8,791 nucleotides of DNA from Desulfobacterales bacterium (GTDB lineage Bacteria > Desulfobacterota > Desulfobacteria > Desulfobacterales > UBA11574), in assembly GCA_012974475.1 (NCBI GenBank), contig JAAXQD010000041.1, positions 1 through 8,791 on the forward strand, written 5' to 3'. Positions 6,556 to 8,791 of the stretch are shown here, in pieces. Both the position numbers and the translations under genes were made by a program. Positions within the stretch are counted from its first letter, which is position 1; each line of letters opens with the position of its first letter. Below the pieces are notes generated by a model, which had not been told where the DNA came from, did not search any database, and worked only from the letters and a program-made list of their open reading frames with translations.

Positions 6556-6756
6556 ATGGCCGATGGAATTGTTAAATGGTTTAACAGCAGCAAAGGCTAC
6601 GGCTTCATTGAGCAGGAAGATGGACCGGATGTATTTGTTCATCATTCAGGAATCAATGCAACCGGGTTCAAAACCCTTAATGAAGGTGATCGGGTTACCT
6701 TTGATATTGAGCAGGGGCAAAAAGGTCCGGCTGCCGTAAATGTTACCCAGGTCTAG
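6556..6756 (+). CDS. CspA-family cold-shock protein
   Basis: This small cytoplasmic single-stranded nucleic-acid-binding protein works as an RNA chaperone. Its 66 residues form one five-stranded cold-shock domain, the usual length. It opens MADGIVKWFN, has the RNP1 motif K-G-Y-G-F-I (13-18) and RNP2 V-F-V-H-H (26-30). The last strand ends at V-N-V-T-Q-V. All aromatic contact residues expected (W8, F9, Y15, F17, F27, H29) are present. AAAGGAGG (6540-6547) lies eight bases before the ATG and is among the strongest ribosome sites in the window. An overlapping ATG at 6548 in another frame is too close to it. The gene is monocistronic, with its own leader and terminator. Whether it is cold-induced or constitutive cannot be told from the coding sequence. 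Confidence 0.95.
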   Translation: MADGIVKWFNSSKGYGFIEQEDGPDVFVHHSGINATGFKTLNEGDRVTFDIEQGQKGPAAVNVTQV

Positions 6757-6774
6757 ATTGTTTTAGAATTAAAC

Positions 6775-6816
6775 AAGGGCATTCCATGGAGTTATTGTGG
6801 AATGCCTTTTTATTTT
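6775..6816 (+). terminator. Intrinsic terminator after the cold-shock gene
   Basis: GGCATTCCA (6778-6786) pairs perfectly with TGGAATGCC (6798-6806) around an 11-base loop. The pairing extends into A/U and one G-U pair (6775-6777 with 6807-6809). TTTTTATTTT follows directly (6807-6816). It starts about 18 bases after the stop codon. This is a textbook Rho-independent terminator. Confidence 0.9.
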
Positions 6817-7239
6817 GAAAAAAAATCTATCATGGTCCGGCCCGGGTCCCATCAAACCAGCCTTCCCTCTTTTTTCTTTCAATCTTTCCGAGCATTCTTA
6901 TTTTCAACCCCTTATTACCGCTGCAACGTTTACCCTAATTGAGCGTAAACAAAACAGGAAGGGGACATCTTCGACTTTTGCTCAATTAGGGTTTACATTA
7001 AAGATACCCCATTGGAAATGAAAACCGTCATTTTTCACTGAGCTGAAGGCATTGAAATTTTGCGGATATTCACGATAACCATTTAATCTTTCTAAAAATA
7101 ATTGCTTTATGTTGTATTAAAGGAAAGATTGGTGTATTGAATGATTCCATTTGGGCAATCCTATTCGAGAATTCATCCGATTCCCGGGCAAGACGGCCAA
7201 GTATATTTAACAAAATTTCGTATCATCGGAAACAAGACC
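6817..7239. other. Long spacer with palindromic element A, no gene seen
   Basis: Between the cold-shock terminator and the next gene's preferred start are about 420 bases. They hold palindromic element A (6928-6996) and a candidate promoter, TTGCGG 7060-7065 and TTTAAT 7082-7087, spaced by 16. The frame of the next gene stays open back to an ATG at 7141, but the extra 33 codons look unlike the start of a membrane protein. No other coding potential was recognised. Confidence 0.5.
6928..6996. repeat. Palindromic repeat element A (REP-like)
   Basis: The arm at 6928-6944 (GTTTACCCTAATTGAGC) and the reverse complement of 6980-6996 match at 15 of 17 positions, with the inner 12 perfect. The 35-base core contains GGGGACATCTTCGACTTTT (6961-6979). 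Compared as reverse complement, 6934-6986 matches element B (7992-8044) at about 42 of 53 ungapped positions by eye. Conserved core and arms in both copies mark a dispersed repeat family, probably REP/MITE-like and mobilised in trans. No transposase is in the window. Confidence 0.75.
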
Positions 7240-7962
7240 ATGGAAGAAAATAACCAAACCTTTGCTAAAAAAATAACCAAAAAGCGATTTGGGTGTTTGC
7301 AGGTTTTTGGGTTATTGATCATCGGCGTCCTTGTTACCGCTGCTGTGACCGTTTTGGCCCTCAAAACCTACCTTTTCCCGTCCGAGTTCAAGCCCGTAAT
7401 CCTGAGCCCTAACGAAGAGAAAGTTTTGACTGCCAAATTGGAAAACCTTGATTCAATAGGGGCCGGTGTTACTTCACCGAAAAACCATAGTCCCAATACG
7501 GCATCCAAAACAGACCGAACTGCTCCAGATGCACCACTTGAACCGGAACCCTACAGTGAAAAAGGCCTAAAAAGAGAGATTGTTTTCATGGAAAAGGAGC
7601 TCAATGCACTGCTGGCAAAAAATACGGATCTTGCAAGAAAACTCGCCATCGACTTGTCGGACGATCTTATCAGTGCAAAGCTTCTGCTGCCCCTTGATGA
7701 CGATTTCCCCATACTTGGCGGCAAAGTCCTCCGTGTCAAAGCCGGCGTGGTTTTTTCATACGACGAGGGCAAGCCCGTGGTCATCCTGAAAGGCATTACC
7801 ATAATGGGCCTTCCCATGCCCAATGCCTGGCTGGGCGGAATAAAGAATATCGATCTGGTTGAAGAATTTGGTGATCGCACCGGTTTCTGGAAGACTTTTT
7901 CAGAAGGGGTTGAAGACATCAAGGTCGAGGACGGATTTTTAAAGTTAAAGTTTAAAGAGTGA
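7240..7962 (+). CDS. Single-pass membrane-anchored protein of unknown function
   Basis: This 240-residue protein has a basic N-terminus (K-K-I-T-K-K-R) and one membrane helix (about 18-42), then a Pro/Ser/Thr-rich linker (about 76-106) and a compact C-terminal domain (about 107-240). The orientation should be N-in, C-out, placing the domain in the periplasm. The domain has M-E-K-E-L-N-A-L-L-A (117-126), alternating strands, and a well-marked P-N-A-W-L-G-G-I-K-N-I-D-L-V (194-207). It recalls DUF2140/YpmS-like or TULIP-like lipid-binding domains, but that is a loose impression. The ATG at 7240 is chosen because the membrane anchor follows it directly; its ribosome site is weak (GGA at 7228-7230). 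An alternative start at 7141 adds 33 residues without family character. It may be co-transcribed with the DUF2937 gene. Confidence 0.65.
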   Translation: MEENNQTFAKKITKKRFGCLQVFGLLIIGVLVTAAVTVLALKTYLFPSEFKPVILSPNEEKVLTAKLENLDSIGAGVTSPKNHSPNTASKTDRTAPDAPLEPEPYSEKGLKREIVFMEKELNALLAKNTDLARKLAIDLSDDLISAKLLLPLDDDFPILGGKVLRVKAGVVFSYDEGKPVVILKGITIMGLPMPNAWLGGIKNIDLVEEFGDRTGFWKTFSEGVEDIKVEDGFLKLKFKE

Positions 7963-7987
7963 TGGACAGACAGAAGAAATCTACACC

Positions 7988-8044
7988 CCTGATTGAGCGA
8001 AAGTCGAGGACACCCCTTTACCGTTTTATTTACGCTCATTCAGG
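7988..8044. repeat. Palindromic repeat element B (REP-like, inverted relative to A)
   Basis: CCTGATTGAGCG (7988-7999) pairs with CGCTCATTCAGG (8033-8044) with one mismatch in 12. The 33-base core includes AAAGTCGAGGACACCCC, from 8000. It matches the reverse complement of element A along its length, so the two copies point in opposite directions. It sits in the 106-base gap between the two membrane-protein genes and ends 24 bases before the preferred start of the second. As RNA it would fold into a stem just ahead of that ribosome site. Confidence 0.7.
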
Positions 8045-8068
8045 AAAATTTCTTAAATGAGGCATCGC

Positions 8069-8596
8069 ATGAGGCTTCTAAAAGAATACACAATCCGATT
8101 GGTGTTTACCGCGGGCATCCTTTTTGGGGTTCAAGTCCCCAATTTTATCGATCAGTACACTCAGAAAATTAGCGCACACTATCTCGAAGCAGCAGAAAAT
8201 TTTAGCGGCTTCCAGGCCACTGCAGATAAGTTTCATGAGGGTGACGTTAAAGCGTTGATCGAACGACACGAAACCAGTGACGATCCCGTATTTAAAGCAG
8301 AAGCCGGCCCCATAAAGGAAATCCATTCCAGGATATCTGCATTCTCATCGGAGTTGAAATACCTGAGCACAAACCTCTTCGGCAAAATATATCATGTTGC
8401 GTTCAAATCTGACCGTGCGGTATTAAAAGAAACCCTATCGGAATATTCAGCGACGGTCCCCTTGAACACAGACGCCATCATCTGCGGATTGGGGTTGGGC
8501 ATGGTTTCGGCCTTGGTGTGTGATCTTTTTTTCTTTATCCTGAAAATGGTGTTCGGCTGGCGGTTCGGAAGACGTGTCGACCCAGACGCGCTTTGA
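8069..8596 (+). CDS. DUF2937 family membrane protein
   Basis: This is a small predicted inner-membrane protein, 175 residues from the preferred start. A first membrane helix (about 8-24) runs into V-P-N-F-I-D-Q-Y (23-30). Then come a helical stretch with F-Q-A-T-A-D-K-F (48-55), a D-D-P-V-F (71-75) segment, a long amphipathic helix, and a second membrane helix (about 135-162). This order and these motifs fit the DUF2937 family, which has no established function to my knowledge. GAGG at 8059-8062 lies six bases before the ATG at 8069. The in-frame ATG at 8057 has only an AGGA 11 bases upstream, so 8069 is preferred. The short tail is basic, then acidic (D-P-D-A-L). Spacing to the preceding gene is compatible with an operon interrupted by element B. 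Confidence 0.75.
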   Translation: MRLLKEYTIRLVFTAGILFGVQVPNFIDQYTQKISAHYLEAAENFSGFQATADKFHEGDVKALIERHETSDDPVFKAEAGPIKEIHSRISAFSSELKYLSTNLFGKIYHVAFKSDRAVLKETLSEYSATVPLNTDAIICGLGLGMVSALVCDLFFFILKMVFGWRFGRRVDPDAL

Positions 8597-8611
8597 TGCT
8601 CCCCGACGACT

Positions 8612-8626
8612 GCCGGGCAAACCGGC
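8612..8626. repeat. Small GC-rich hairpin after the DUF2937 gene
   Basis: GCCGG (8612-8616) and CCGGC (8622-8626) form a five-pair stem with a five-base loop, 16 bases after the stop codon. No T-run follows, so it is not an intrinsic terminator. It may protect the mRNA 3' end or be chance. Confidence 0.3.
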
Positions 8627-8736
8627 GGCCGGGATATCGTACAATAAAAAAGGGAATTTAGACAATTTGTTGTTGGAGATAGCGCAGGTTTCACACCAAT
8701 CCCCTAAACCTCAATATATTGTGTCGTTGTTTAAAT

Positions 8737-8779
8737 AAAATAAGCGTGGAATTGAATCGATTATCCACGCTTATTTTTT
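8737..8779 (+). terminator. Strong bidirectional intrinsic terminator
   Basis: AAAATAAGCGTGGA (8737-8750) pairs with TCCACGCTTATTTT (8764-8777) over 14 positions with a 13-base loop. It is followed by a T-tract (8774-8779), and on the other strand the A-run at 8737-8740 serves the same role. It lies about 140 bases after the DUF2937 stop. It could end that transcript and one from a convergent gene beyond the window. Confidence 0.85.
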
Positions 8780-8791
8780 AGTTTGATGGCC

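Noticed and set aside
7141..7239. N-terminal extension of the membrane-anchored protein
   Set aside because: The frame is open, but the added 33 residues lack family character and would push the membrane anchor away from the N-terminus. Kept as an alternative start only.
7551..8039. 162-codon minus-strand frame opposite the membrane-anchored protein
   Set aside because: It is low-complexity (Ser/Pro/Arg-rich), covers element B and the plus-strand gene, and reads as the complement of a real coding sequence.

Overview
The window reads as chromosomal DNA of a Gram-negative bacterium with moderate GC and long intergenic spacers. The mix (a two-HMA copper ATPase, a small cold-shock protein, a DUF2937 protein, a one-TM protein with a conserved domain of unknown function, and REP-like palindromes) would suit Desulfobacterota or a related proteobacterial lineage. 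That placement is an inference from how the proteins look, not a measurement. No tRNA, rRNA, CRISPR array, transposase or phage gene was seen.

Layout, left to right. At 1-99 is the tail of a probable gamma-glutamylcyclotransferase-like protein. A LysE/RhtB-type exporter (182-796) follows, preceded by a perfect 10-bp tandem duplication. After a 372-base spacer with an imperfect inverted repeat comes the most unusual gene: a 453-aa acyltransferase-like protein (1169-2530) with an exact HXXXDG motif and further blocks resembling BAHD acyltransferases, a family best known from plants. It converges on copA (2723-5170, minus), a complete P1B-1 Cu(I)-exporting ATPase. Behind copA's start lies a candidate long-spacer promoter with a dyad inside the spacer (MerR-like layout). 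A hairpin further back could end the transcript of the next minus-strand unit: an alpha/beta hydrolase of the HPHPLYGG type (5580-6179) and possibly a 51-aa ORF (5411-5566) that shares a 15-bp repeat with the hydrolase 3' end.

From about 6400 the genes are again on the plus strand. A CspA-type cold-shock gene (6556-6756) has a long leader that could mask its Shine-Dalgarno sequence, and a strong intrinsic terminator. Then come a membrane-anchored protein of unknown function (7240-7962) and a DUF2937 membrane protein (8069-8596). Two copies of a roughly 57-69 bp palindromic element, in opposite orientations, flank the 7240-7962 gene. They are about 79% identical by eye and resemble REP/RAYT-type elements. 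The window ends in a second strong hairpin terminator.

The genes do not form one pathway. They look like several short independent transcription units: copper detoxification, cold-shock RNA chaperoning, small-molecule export, an orphan acyl transfer, and two envelope proteins of unknown function. The best leads are the BAHD-like enzyme, the paired palindromic elements, and the possible RNA switch ahead of the cold-shock gene.
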